From a virus, in IMG/VR virus record IMGVR_UViG_3300034407_003054, positions 1-48,320 of that record: a stretch of DNA of 48,320 nt; one strand, 5' to 3'. Positions 33,954 to 42,174 of the stretch are shown piece by piece (position 1 is the first letter of the stretch; each line of letters starts with the position of its first letter). The notes under the pieces were generated by a model. That model was not told the origin of the DNA. It saw only the letters and a program-made list of their open reading frames with translations, and searched no databases. The position numbers were made by a program, and so were the translations under genes.

Positions 33954-33983
33954 TTGACATGTATAGTAAAAGTTTTGTATATT
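33954..33983 (+). promoter_or_regulatory. Sigma-70-type promoter after clpP
   Basis: TTGACA (33954-33959), an 18-nt spacer and TATATT (33978-33983) repeat the gp43 promoter, including the preceding AAAAAGC and the G before the -10. It lies 5 nt after the clpP stop and would start the unit that begins with the Nmad1-like gene. Confidence 0.75.
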
Positions 33984-34008
33984 AACATATGATAAATTGG
34001 AGAATAAT

Positions 34009-34395
34009 ATGAAAGTTATCAAGGATACACCTAAGAGTAATACAAATAATGAATATGTGGATGTCATAGAGTATATGGAAACAAAATACCCACAGATGAC
34101 ATCAGAGTTTAGGAAAATCCAACAAGACCAATATGAGTTGTTCTTAAGAAAACAACACGATTACGGCCCACAAAACATTGCAGTTGGTACTGCACTAAAA
34201 AATGATGAGGACAAGAGATTATCATTGATGGGTATCTGGTTCAGGATTAATGATAAAGTAGAGAGAATCAAGACTCTTATTATGAGAGGTGATGATGGTT
34301 CTTTAGAGAATGAGGGTTTGGTAGATAGTTATTCAGATATCTCAAACTATGGAGTGATGGCACAAGTAGTCGCGAGAGGTAAGTGGGCTAAGTAA
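34009..34395 (+). CDS. Nucleotide modification associated domain 1 (DUF1599) protein
   Basis: A 128-residue protein. The start at ATG 34009 has TGGAG 6 nt upstream; the longer TTG 33997 reading would cover that site. Diagnostic strings are RKQHDYGPQNIAVG (about 48-61), LMGIWFRINDKVERIKTL (about 73-90) and SYSDISNYGVMA (about 108-119), which match Nmad1/DUF1599. Members were named for their association with phage nucleotide modification genes and are thought to act on nucleotides, as their all-helical fold resembles MazG-type enzymes. It directly precedes a sugar dehydrogenase gene (overlap by 1 nt). Confidence 0.72.
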   Translation: MKVIKDTPKSNTNNEYVDVIEYMETKYPQMTSEFRKIQQDQYELFLRKQHDYGPQNIAVGTALKNDEDKRLSLMGIWFRINDKVERIKTLIMRGDDGSLENEGLVDSYSDISNYGVMAQVVARGKWAK

Positions 34396-35234
34396 TGGAG
34401 ATTGGAATAGTTGGTCAAGGTTATGTTGGTACTGCAATCAAAGTAGGTTTTGAACCACATTATGATTACATACACACCTACGATAAATATGATTTGGCAA
34501 AATCAACTTTACCAAATATAAAAGATTTAGTTGATAAATGTGATGTGATTTTTGTATGTGTTCCTACACCAATGAGAAAAGATGGAACTTGTTATACAGG
34601 TATTGTAGAAGAGGTAATTAAAGAAATTGATTATAATGTAGATGTTAATAAGGATAAACCTATTGTGGTGATTAAGTCAACCATTCCACCAGGTACTACT
34701 GATAAGTTTAATAAAAGTTATTCAAATGTTATTGTAATATTTAATCCTGAGTTCTTAACAGAAGAAAACTTCCTTGAGGATTTCAAGAATCAAAAAAGAA
34801 TTATATTAGGTGGTCAAAGAAATGGGACTAATACACTCAGACAAATATATTCCAAAGTATTTCCACATGCAACTATAGTTAAGACTGGTAGTAAGACTGC
34901 AGAGATGGTAAAGTATTTTATTAACAACTTCTTGGCAACCAAAGTATCATTTGCAAATGAAATGTATAAGGTATGTGAACAAGTAGACATTGATTATGAT
35001 AAAGTTGTAGAGTATGCAACATATGATGAGAGGTTAGGTAAATCACATTGGGCAGTACCTGGTCCTGATGGTGACCTTGGTTTTGGTGGTCATTGTTTAC
35101 CAAAAGATTTAAGTGCGATTATTAATCAATTTGAAACCTATGGTTTATTAGAGGCCGTAGAGAATGTAAATGACCAAGTTCGTGATAATCGTGATTGGGA
35201 AGAAATGAAAGGGAGAGCAATAATAGATGAGTAG
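34395..35234 (+). CDS. Nucleotide-sugar dehydrogenase, short form
   Basis: UDP-glucose/GDP-mannose dehydrogenase family, oxidising an NDP-sugar to the uronic acid. An NAD-binding start IGIVGQGYVG (3-12) and the catalytic loop GFGGHCLPKD with Cys234 are intact, as is FNPEFLTEENF. At 279 residues it lacks the C-terminal UDP-binding domain of the usual 430-residue enzymes, as do some phage members, so substrate handling may differ. It overlaps the Cas4-like gene by 8 nt. It probably supplies the glycan cluster further downstream. Confidence 0.82.
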   Translation: MEIGIVGQGYVGTAIKVGFEPHYDYIHTYDKYDLAKSTLPNIKDLVDKCDVIFVCVPTPMRKDGTCYTGIVEEVIKEIDYNVDVNKDKPIVVIKSTIPPGTTDKFNKSYSNVIVIFNPEFLTEENFLEDFKNQKRIILGGQRNGTNTLRQIYSKVFPHATIVKTGSKTAEMVKYFINNFLATKVSFANEMYKVCEQVDIDYDKVVEYATYDERLGKSHWAVPGPDGDLGFGGHCLPKDLSAIINQFETYGLLEAVENVNDQVRDNRDWEEMKGRAIIDE

Positions 35235-36060
35235 AATTAGTTATAGTCAATTTAGTAAGTGGGACAAATGTCCTTACACTTGGAAATTAGATTACATAGA
35301 TAAGGTTAGTACATTCAAGGGAAACATATATACACTATTTGGTTCTGCAATCCATGAAACTATTCAGGCATACTTAGTTGCGTATTATAATAAAACTATC
35401 AAGTATGCAGATTCACTTCCACTACAAGATATTCTACAATACAGAATGGAAGAGAATTATAAGAAGTCTAAAGAACAACATGGTGATGATTTTGATGTAT
35501 CATTAGATGATATGAAAGAGTTTTTTCAAGATGGTATCAATATTATTGATGAGTTCTTAAAAAGAAAGTCAAGTTATTTTCCTAAGAAAAGTACTGAGTT
35601 AGTTGGTATTGAATTAGACTTGAATCAAGAGTTAGATAACAAACTAACTTTCATTGGATATATGGATGTGGTCATACATAACAAGAAAACAGGTCGTATT
35701 AAGATTATTGATATCAAAACTGCAACGATGGGTTGGAACAAATATATGAAAGCCGACAAGAACAAAACTAATCAGTTGTTGTTATATAAGAAGTTTTTTG
35801 CAGACCAAGCAGATATTCCAATAGATAAAATAGATGTTGAATATTTAATATTAAAGAGAAGATTATATGAGAATATAGCTTACCCACAAAAAAGAATACA
35901 ACAATTTTCACCCGCGAGTGGAAAACCAAGTATTAATAAGGTTATGACAAGATTAGACGAGTTTATGTCTGAATGTTATGATAAAGATGGTAACATTATT
36001 AACAATGATTATCAAAAGTGTGAAAAACACAAAAAATGTAGATTATGTAAGGATTTATAA
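35227..36060 (+). CDS. Cas4/RecB-like PD-(D/E)XK nuclease with Fe-S cysteines
   Basis: A 277-residue nuclease. His43 (IHETIQ), Asp147 (FIGYMDVVI) and IDIKTA with Asp162 and Lys164 make the catalytic core. Cys15, Cys265, Cys271 and Cys274 (CEKHKKCRLC) form the split four-cysteine iron-sulfur pattern of Cas4 and AddB-type nucleases. Such enzymes trim single-stranded or broken DNA ends; in phages they act in recombination. No CRISPR array is near, so a link to adaptation is not supported. It is coupled to both neighbours (overlap upstream; TAATG downstream). Confidence 0.85.
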   Translation: MSRISYSQFSKWDKCPYTWKLDYIDKVSTFKGNIYTLFGSAIHETIQAYLVAYYNKTIKYADSLPLQDILQYRMEENYKKSKEQHGDDFDVSLDDMKEFFQDGINIIDEFLKRKSSYFPKKSTELVGIELDLNQELDNKLTFIGYMDVVIHNKKTGRIKIIDIKTATMGWNKYMKADKNKTNQLLLYKKFFADQADIPIDKIDVEYLILKRRLYENIAYPQKRIQQFSPASGKPSINKVMTRLDEFMSECYDKDGNIINNDYQKCEKHKKCRLCKDL

Positions 36061-36524
36061 TGATTACACCAACACTAAGGTTAAAGTTATCAGATTTTAT
36101 TGATAAACCATGGGAACAAGATGTATTAGGTGAATTATCTAATGTAGGAAATGAAGTATTTCAAAACCAATTCACGATTTATTTTTGGTATGATAGAAAT
36201 ACAGAATCAATAGATTTAAGTAGGTTAAGTCAGTTCTTAAAACAAAGAGAATCTGAAACTAACAAACCACAAAAAACTATTATCAGACCAGAGTTTTTTG
36301 ATAAACAAGTATTTTTTATTTGGTACGATGTAATACCAAGAAGTATATACGAAAACAACCACATTCAATATTCAAGATTTAGTTGGTTATATAGTGACCC
36401 AAGTACAGGTATAGTTGAAGGTATTAAAAACTTTAAAGATACTTGGGAATTCGTATCAAGAGACCCAGAAAGAAAACCAAGGAAACAAAAAAGAAATGAC
36501 TATGAAGATAGCAATCATAGGTAG
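36060..36524 (+). CDS. Unknown 154-residue protein
   Basis: A Trp/Tyr/Phe-rich soluble protein (IYFWYDRNTESI, QVFFIWYDVIPRSIY, FSWLYSDPSTG) ending in a very basic tail (ERKPRKQKRNDYEDSNHR). The start is in a TAATG overlap with the nuclease gene, which argues that it is real. No domain recognised. The last 29 nt overlap the start of the SLOG gene in another frame, so these two are coupled. Confidence 0.6.
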   Translation: MITPTLRLKLSDFIDKPWEQDVLGELSNVGNEVFQNQFTIYFWYDRNTESIDLSRLSQFLKQRESETNKPQKTIIRPEFFDKQVFFIWYDVIPRSIYENNHIQYSRFSWLYSDPSTGIVEGIKNFKDTWEFVSRDPERKPRKQKRNDYEDSNHR

Positions 36525-36903
36525 TAGAAGTTATACTAACAAAAGAAAGATAAAAGATTTCGTCTTCAAGTTAAAAGAAAAAGTTGGAGATGAGTTAGTA
36601 ATAGTAAGTGGTGGAGCAAAACAAGGTTCTGATAAATATGCAAAACAATATGCACTTGAGTTTGATATAAATTATTCAGAGTTCCCACCATACCACGAAT
36701 CACATAATCAACATTGTGTACATGGTGCATTTAGATATAATAAACAATATAGTGTTGGTAATTACCATAAAAGAAATAAAGATTTAGTAGATTATAGTGA
36801 CAATGTGGTCGCATTTGTTACAGATGGTAAGGTAACAGATGGTACAGGTTCTGCATTAAAGTATTCAAAAAAAATAAATAAAAAAGTGATTATTTTTGAT
36901 TAA
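36496..36903 (+). CDS. SLOG-family (DUF2493/YspA-like) nucleotide-binding protein
   Basis: A 135-residue Rossmann-like protein starting at ATG 36496 (AAGGA 12 nt before; ATG 36502 is also possible). KIAIIGSRSYTN (3-14), a GDELVIVSGGAKQGSDKYAK block (about 32-51) with the GGAxGxD signature, and VVAFVTDGKVTDGTG match the SLOG/DUF2493 group, which binds nucleotides or nucleotide-derived ligands and often accompanies phage nucleotide metabolism and defence systems. The longer reading from TTG 36415 adds a low-complexity N-terminus and lacks a ribosome site. Confidence 0.72.
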   Translation: MTMKIAIIGSRSYTNKRKIKDFVFKLKEKVGDELVIVSGGAKQGSDKYAKQYALEFDINYSEFPPYHESHNQHCVHGAFRYNKQYSVGNYHKRNKDLVDYSDNVVAFVTDGKVTDGTGSALKYSKKINKKVIIFD

Positions 36904-36931
36904 CAATCTATTTATATATATGTATATATAG
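36900..36931 (+). promoter_or_regulatory. Promoter-like sequence before the RHH-like gene
   Basis: TTAACA (36900-36905) and TATATA (36923-36928) are 17 nt apart within a TATATATATGTATATATAG block that is nearly identical to the one before gp45, and the ACTAACAA-like leader is also shared. Confidence 0.4.
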
Positions 36932-36953
36932 ATAACTAACAAAAGAGATTATT

Positions 36954-37148
36954 ATGAGTGAAGACAAATTAACATCAGTAAAAGTTATTGATGAGTTATA
37001 TCGTAAGTTCAAAGAGAAATCCATCTCTGAGGACTTTTCATTACAGAAATTAGTAAATCGTAGTTTACATTTATTTGTGTATGATGAAGATTTTAAGGAT
37101 AAAGTATTAAAAAATAGTGACTTGGAAACAAGTGGTTCAAAATATTAA
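36954..37148 (+). CDS. Small ribbon-helix-helix-like protein
   Basis: A 64-residue protein. TSVKVIDELYRKFKEKSISE followed by DFSLQKLVNRSLHLFVYD has the beta-helix-helix pattern of RHH (CopG/Arc-type) DNA-binding proteins, with a helix break between about residues 26 and 29. It has an AAGAG site, a leader shared with gp45 and is first in the glycan unit, so it may be a regulator of that unit. The match is by pattern, not by a diagnostic motif. Confidence 0.5.
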   Translation: MSEDKLTSVKVIDELYRKFKEKSISEDFSLQKLVNRSLHLFVYDEDFKDKVLKNSDLETSGSKY

Positions 37149-37158
37149 GAGGTTATAG

Positions 37159-38583
37159 ATGCAATTACCAAAACTACAAAAGGTATCTTCAAAACCAAAA
37201 AAGAAGAAAATCTTATTGTTGTCAGACGATTTAAGAATGCATAGTGGTGTCGGAACTATGTCAAGAGAAATAGTATTTGGAACTATTGATAAGTATGATT
37301 GGGTTCAAGTCGGTGGTGCTATCAAACATCCTGATAATGGTAAGATAGTTGATATGAATCAGGCAGTTAGGGAAGAGACTGGTGTTGAAGATGCATCATT
37401 AAAGATATATCCTATTGATGGTTATGGAAGTCAAGAAATAGTTAGACAATTATTAGTAGAAGAAAAACCAGATGCCATCCTACACTACACCGACCCAAGA
37501 TTTTGGATTTGGTTATATCAAATGGAACATGAGATAAGACAAAGTATTCCAATATTTTATTACAATATATGGGACAACTTACCTTATCCAACATGGAACG
37601 AACCATTTTATGAAAGTTGTGATTTGATTATGAATATATCTAAACAAACACACAACATAGTTCAAAATGTATGTCAGAATAAACCAAGAACAGATTGGGA
37701 TTCAACTTATATACCACATGGTATCAATGAAAAACATTTTTATCCAATCGTTGATGAAGACGAAATATTCAAAGTAAATAAAATAAGGAATGAGTTGTTC
37801 CAAGGTACAGAAGTAGACTTTTGTATACTATTCATCAATAGAAATATCAGAAGAAAGATGACTTCAGATTTAATCATGGCATTCAAAACATTTGCAGATG
37901 GATTAACAGAAGAACAAAGAAAGAAAATTGGATTTGTTTTACATACTGAACCAGTGGATAACAATGGAACAGATTTACCCGCAGTTATTGAAGAGTTATG
38001 TCCTGATTTGAATGTTGTGTTCTCAAGAGATAAACTTAATAATGAAGGAATGAATCAACTCTATAATGCAGTTGACCTTACCGTAAATATTGCATCCAAT
38101 GAAGGATTCGGATTAGGAACTTGTGAATCATTGATGAGTGGAACACCAATAATTGTAAATGTTACTGGTGGATTACAAGACCAATGTGGATTTAAATTAA
38201 AGGGTGAACACATTACTTATCAAGATTACAAAGATATTGAATCACTACACGATTGGAGAAAGTGGGAACACAATGAAGATTTAACTCATGGTGAATGGGT
38301 AAAACCAGTATGGCCGAGAACTCGTTCAGTTCAAGGTTCAGTTCCAACACCATTCATTATGGATGACAGAGTTGATTGGGTTGATGTTGCAGACGCATTA
38401 AGATATTGGTATGATAAATCACCAGAAGAGAGAAGAGAGGCAGGATTACTTGGACATGAATTTGTAACAGGTGATGATGGTATGATGAGTGCAAGACACA
38501 TGAGTGAGTTATTCATAGACCACATGGAAACTGCGTTTGAAAAGTGGACACCAAGAAAAAGTTATGAGGTACATGAAGTATGA
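37159..38583 (+). CDS. GT4-type glycosyltransferase
   Basis: A 474-residue GT-B glycosyltransferase. KKKILLLSDDLRMHSGVGTM near residue 15 is the acceptor-domain start with its Gly-rich loop, YIPHGINEKHF marks the interdomain region, and IASNEGFGLGTCESLMSGTPIIV (about 310-332) is the E-x7-E donor-sugar motif of family 4. It transfers a sugar from a nucleotide donor to an unknown acceptor. It overlaps the second GT4 gene by 4 nt. The pair probably builds consecutive linkages. Confidence 0.85.
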   Translation: MQLPKLQKVSSKPKKKKILLLSDDLRMHSGVGTMSREIVFGTIDKYDWVQVGGAIKHPDNGKIVDMNQAVREETGVEDASLKIYPIDGYGSQEIVRQLLVEEKPDAILHYTDPRFWIWLYQMEHEIRQSIPIFYYNIWDNLPYPTWNEPFYESCDLIMNISKQTHNIVQNVCQNKPRTDWDSTYIPHGINEKHFYPIVDEDEIFKVNKIRNELFQGTEVDFCILFINRNIRRKMTSDLIMAFKTFADGLTEEQRKKIGFVLHTEPVDNNGTDLPAVIEELCPDLNVVFSRDKLNNEGMNQLYNAVDLTVNIASNEGFGLGTCESLMSGTPIIVNVTGGLQDQCGFKLKGEHITYQDYKDIESLHDWRKWEHNEDLTHGEWVKPVWPRTRSVQGSVPTPFIMDDRVDWVDVADALRYWYDKSPEERREAGLLGHEFVTGDDGMMSARHMSELFIDHMETAFEKWTPRKSYEVHEV

Positions 38584-39902
38584 GTAAACCATTAATATTA
38601 GTTACAGGACCAGTTGCCACAAGAAGTGGATATGGTAACCACACAAGAGATATTTGTAGAGCATTGATTGAAAGTGATAAGTATGATATCAGAATCCAAT
38701 CTATGAGGTGGGGAAGTACACCATTAAATGCATTGGAAGAACATAATCCACACCACAGAGAGATTCATAAAAGAATTTTAAAACAACCAAATCTTGAAAG
38801 ACAACCAGATGTACATTTACATATAAGTGTACCAAATGAATTTCAACCATTGGCAAAAAAGAATATTGGAATTACTGCAGGTATAGAACATACAATCCCA
38901 CCTGGTACTTGGGTAGAGGGAATGAATCGTATGGATGTAAATATTATTACATCTGAATGGAGTGCAGTTAATTTTAAGAATGTATCATATGATAAAAAAG
39001 ATAATCAAGGTCAGTTAATAGGACAACTAAAAGTTAATAGTCCGATGACTACATTATTTGAAGGTGCAGACCCTGACATATTCAAAGAAACAAATGAGTT
39101 TTCAAAACAACTTGTTAGTGAGTTTGAGAAAATATCTACTGATTGGAATTTCTTATATACAGGTCATTGGTTACAAGGTGGTTTAGGTGAAGACAGAAAA
39201 GATGTTGGTATGATGATTAAAGTATTTTTAGAAGTATTTAAGAATCATAAGAATCCACCAGGACTTATACTAAAATCAAGTAGTGCAGGATTCTCAGTAG
39301 TTGATAGAGAAGATATCAAAAAGAAGATTGATTATATCAAGAGAGAGATAAAGGCAAAAACACTTCCTAAAATTTGGTTACTACATGGTGACTTAACAGA
39401 TGAAGAGATGAATCAATTGTATAATCATCCAAAAGTAAAGGCACACTTATCATTCACTCATGGTGAAGGATTTGGAAGACCATTATTGGAGGCATCATTT
39501 AGTGGTAAACCTATTATTGCACCATGTGAAACTGGTCAAAAAGATTTCCTTGATGAAAACAATACCGTAAAACTACCTGGTCAATATGTAAAGGTTCCAA
39601 ATAGGTCTTTTCCTAAAGAATTTTATGTTGATACTTGTGAGTGGTTTGGTGTAAATTATGGACTTGCATCTCAAATAATTAGAGATGTACATAAAAACTA
39701 TACAAAGTATGCCGTCAAGGGTAAGAAACTGATGTTACTTAATAGAAGAATGTTCACTCATGATAAAATGAGAGAGAAGTTAGAACAGATAGTTGACCAA
39801 CAATTATCATCACTTCCAAAACAAGTTGACATAAAGTTACCTAACATGAAAAAGGAAAACAAAAAAGAAGAAAAAAGTTTACCTAAATTGAGGAAAATAT
39901 AA
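38580..39902 (+). CDS. Second GT4-type glycosyltransferase
   Basis: A 440-residue GT-B enzyme. PLILVTGPVATRSGYGNHTR (3-22) is the N-terminal loop, and LSFTHGEGFGRPLLEASFSGKPIIA (about 294-318) contains the family 4 E-x7-E motif. It shares the start pattern with the previous gene, but the middle parts differ, so it is a paralog with its own specificity. The C-terminal 40 residues are Lys-rich (KKENKKEEKSLPKLRKI), which may target it to membrane or nucleic acid. TAATG overlap with the next gene. Confidence 0.84.
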   Translation: MSKPLILVTGPVATRSGYGNHTRDICRALIESDKYDIRIQSMRWGSTPLNALEEHNPHHREIHKRILKQPNLERQPDVHLHISVPNEFQPLAKKNIGITAGIEHTIPPGTWVEGMNRMDVNIITSEWSAVNFKNVSYDKKDNQGQLIGQLKVNSPMTTLFEGADPDIFKETNEFSKQLVSEFEKISTDWNFLYTGHWLQGGLGEDRKDVGMMIKVFLEVFKNHKNPPGLILKSSSAGFSVVDREDIKKKIDYIKREIKAKTLPKIWLLHGDLTDEEMNQLYNHPKVKAHLSFTHGEGFGRPLLEASFSGKPIIAPCETGQKDFLDENNTVKLPGQYVKVPNRSFPKEFYVDTCEWFGVNYGLASQIIRDVHKNYTKYAVKGKKLMLLNRRMFTHDKMREKLEQIVDQQLSSLPKQVDIKLPNMKKENKKEEKSLPKLRKI

Positions 39903-40345
39903 TGTCAGAAGTAAAAACTAAATGTCCAAATTGTTTTTCTGAGAGTCAATGTTTTGAAGAATCTACTGAACACTTTATTTCCTATATTTGTTTTAAATGT
40001 GGGTTCACAAGTAATTCATATTACAAAAACGATACAGAAGAACTAAAAAAGGCAGTTGAATCATCAACACAATTAATGAATGAGATATCATTGTTTGATT
40101 ACGATAGAAAAATACATTGGTTCCCATCAGTATTAAACATGGGTAAGTTTGGAATAATTTATCCAGATGGTACTAAAAATAATTGGGTGTGGAAGTTTGC
40201 ACAAGTAACTAAGTTAACAGAAGAAGAACAGAAAGACCCACAATATGAAGGACATGAACATAAATTAGATGTTGATAATGCACAAACATATGGACAACAT
40301 GAGTTTATGGATGCATGTAAAGATATGGGAATAATTAAAGAATGA
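39902..40345 (+). CDS. Zinc-ribbon protein of unknown function
   Basis: A 147-residue protein. CPNC (8-11) and CFKC (about 30-33) make a zinc knuckle pair; the rest includes HWFPSVLNMGKFGIIYPDGT and a GHEHKLDVDNAQTYGQHEFM stretch. I associate this combination with unannotated proteins of marine T4-like phages. It overlaps neighbours at both ends, so it is co-translated with the glycan genes, though nothing suggests a role in glycan synthesis. Confidence 0.6.
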   Translation: MSEVKTKCPNCFSESQCFEESTEHFISYICFKCGFTSNSYYKNDTEELKKAVESSTQLMNEISLFDYDRKIHWFPSVLNMGKFGIIYPDGTKNNWVWKFAQVTKLTEEEQKDPQYEGHEHKLDVDNAQTYGQHEFMDACKDMGIIKE

Positions 40346-40827
40346 AGAACACAACTTGGACTCAAGTTCAACCAGGTCAAATAGTTTCTTTTGTTTATAA
40401 AAATAAAAATGAAACAAGAGGAATTAAGAGAACCGTATTGTGTTTGAGTAAAAGACATCCATATAGAAAGAAGAATGGAAGACTTACATACTTTTTTGTA
40501 GGGTTACAATTAGATACTGCCGTATCAAGACCAATAACTGCATCAAAGTTTCAATCATTGATTGAACAATTTGGTGGACTAAGTAAAGATAAAAGGATTA
40601 CAGAGGTTGGTAACTTTGAAGATACTATGTCTGCATCAGACATTAGAAAATTATATAAAACACTAAAAGATTTCATAGAGAAGTACAAAATATTCAGAAC
40701 ATACAATCTAAGAGAATGTAGAAAAAGAAGAGTTTATCTTGAAGATGATTATCGTTATTTACCAAAAGAGTCTATGGATGATTTACTATTAGAACAACAA
40801 ATCACGGAAATAGATTTTGAATTATGA
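40342..40827 (+). CDS. Unknown protein with possible SH3-like start
   Basis: A 161-residue basic protein. WTQVQPGQIVSFVYKNKNET, then RTVLCLSKRHPY and LTYFFVGLQLDT, looks like a small beta-barrel resembling the PemK/MazF-type arrangement (PGxIV ... RxVLxLS), but length and later sequence do not confirm it. The second half is helical and basic. ATGA overlap at both ends. Function unknown. Confidence 0.55.
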   Translation: MKNTTWTQVQPGQIVSFVYKNKNETRGIKRTVLCLSKRHPYRKKNGRLTYFFVGLQLDTAVSRPITASKFQSLIEQFGGLSKDKRITEVGNFEDTMSASDIRKLYKTLKDFIEKYKIFRTYNLRECRKRRVYLEDDYRYLPKESMDDLLLEQQITEIDFEL

Positions 40828-41450
40828 AAATTACTTATGGTATAACCGTTCATAACGAACACGAAGAGATAAAAAAACTACTTGAGTTTCTTGTTGAACA
40901 TCGTGATGAGGGTGATGAAATTGTCATATGTGATGACTATTCTGATTATCAATGTTGGAGAGTTTTTGATGAGTACATACATGGACAATATCCTGACATA
41001 GTTTTTTATGAACAACAATTAAATAATGATTTCGCAAAAAAGAAAAATTCAGTTATAGAAAAATCAACAGGTGACTACATATTTCATTTGGATGCAGACG
41101 AAATACCTAATGAAGTTCTCATGTCACAATTAAAAACCATACTTGAAATTAATGATGTAGACTTGATTTGGGTTCCAAGAATCAATACGGTTGATGGTAT
41201 CACACAAGACCACATCAATAAGTGGGGATGGGCAGTAACAGAAAAAGGTTGGGTTAATTTTCCTGACTATCAAAGTAGAGTTTTTAGAAACAGAGATGAT
41301 ATAAGGTGGGAGAGACCAGTACATGAAAGGATTACAGGTTGTAAGACTTACTCACATTTACCACCACATGAAGAGTTATGTATTTATCATCCAAAAACAA
41401 TAGAGAAACAAGAAAAACAAAATGAGTTATATAGTAAAATTATTAGATGA
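40824..41450 (+). CDS. GT2-type glycosyltransferase
   Basis: A 208-residue GT-A enzyme. ITYGITVHNEHEEIKKLL (2-19) and EIVICDDYSDY (about 32-42) are the nucleotide-binding start, and FHLDADEIPNEV (about 89-100) carries the DxD metal motif. It is shorter than many GT2 enzymes, but the core is complete (RVFRNRDDIRWERPVHERI follows, a pattern seen in SunS-like and WaaE/KdtX-like members). Its last 29 nt overlap the aldolase gene. Confidence 0.8.
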   Translation: MKITYGITVHNEHEEIKKLLEFLVEHRDEGDEIVICDDYSDYQCWRVFDEYIHGQYPDIVFYEQQLNNDFAKKKNSVIEKSTGDYIFHLDADEIPNEVLMSQLKTILEINDVDLIWVPRINTVDGITQDHINKWGWAVTEKGWVNFPDYQSRVFRNRDDIRWERPVHERITGCKTYSHLPPHEELCIYHPKTIEKQEKQNELYSKIIR

Positions 41451-42174
41451 ACTTAAAGACCAAGGTGTCGTAGGTATAAAACAATCATTTGAAGATGAAG
41501 GTGTGTTAGATTCAGACCTTTGGAAAATATCTAAAATATGTAGAGACTTAAACTTAAAGTTAAGTGTTAAGATTGGTGGTTGTGAGGCTATCTCTGATAT
41601 AAATCGTTGTATTGATTTAGAAGTTGATGGTATAGTTGCACCAATGATTGAGTCAAGATTTGCATTACAAAAGTTTTCAGAGTCTATAAATAAGTTACCT
41701 TATCATGGTAATAAGTTTATTAATATTGAAAGTATACAGGCATACAAGAACTTAAATGATATATTAGAATCACCTACAAGTAAAATGTTAAGTGGTATTG
41801 TAGTAGGTCGTTCTGATTTAACTAAGTCATTTGGATATGGAAAACAAGATGTCATGTCAGATGAAATTTGTAGAGTAGTAACCTACATACTACAAGAGTC
41901 AAAAAAGTTAGGAATGAAAACATATATGGGTGGAAACATTGGTACTCAAAGTATAGAATTTATTCAAGAGTTATTCAATAAGGGATTCTTAGATTGTATT
42001 GAGACACGAAATGTTATCTTGGGATTAGATGAAAGTAATATAACTGATTTAAGTAAAATCATTTCACATATGTTAGAGTGGGAATCTTTGTGGTTGGAAA
42101 GTAAGGCAACACATTATAACAGATTCTCAACAGAGTATAATACAAGGTCAAAAGAAATACAAGATAGATTATGA
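41422..42174 (+). CDS. HpcH/HpaI-family aldolase
   Basis: A 250-residue TIM-barrel enzyme. VDGIVAPMIESRFAL (about 70-84), KFINIESIQAYKNLNDIL (about 96-113) with a metal-binding Glu, and LSGIVVGRSDLTKSFGYG (about 120-137) with the Asp follow the HpcH/HpaI aldolase/citrate lyase pattern. Such enzymes make or split C-C bonds with pyruvate or phosphoenolpyruvate. In this cluster it could build a keto-sugar acid. No full NeuB-type synthase is visible. Overlaps the GT2 gene by 29 nt and the Fe-S gene by 4 nt. Confidence 0.72.
   Translation: MSYIVKLLDELKDQGVVGIKQSFEDEGVLDSDLWKISKICRDLNLKLSVKIGGCEAISDINRCIDLEVDGIVAPMIESRFALQKFSESINKLPYHGNKFINIESIQAYKNLNDILESPTSKMLSGIVVGRSDLTKSFGYGKQDVMSDEICRVVTYILQESKKLGMKTYMGGNIGTQSIEFIQELFNKGFLDCIETRNVILGLDESNITDLSKIISHMLEWESLWLESKATHYNRFSTEYNTRSKEIQDRL

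Noticed and set aside
33741-34067. 108-residue minus-strand frame over the clpP end and the promoter
   Set aside because: It crosses a well-formed + strand promoter and the clpP gene, and has no ribosome site.
35227-36060. Link of the Cas4-like nuclease to a CRISPR system
   Set aside because: No repeats, cas1 or cas2 are present; such nucleases are common in phages for recombination.
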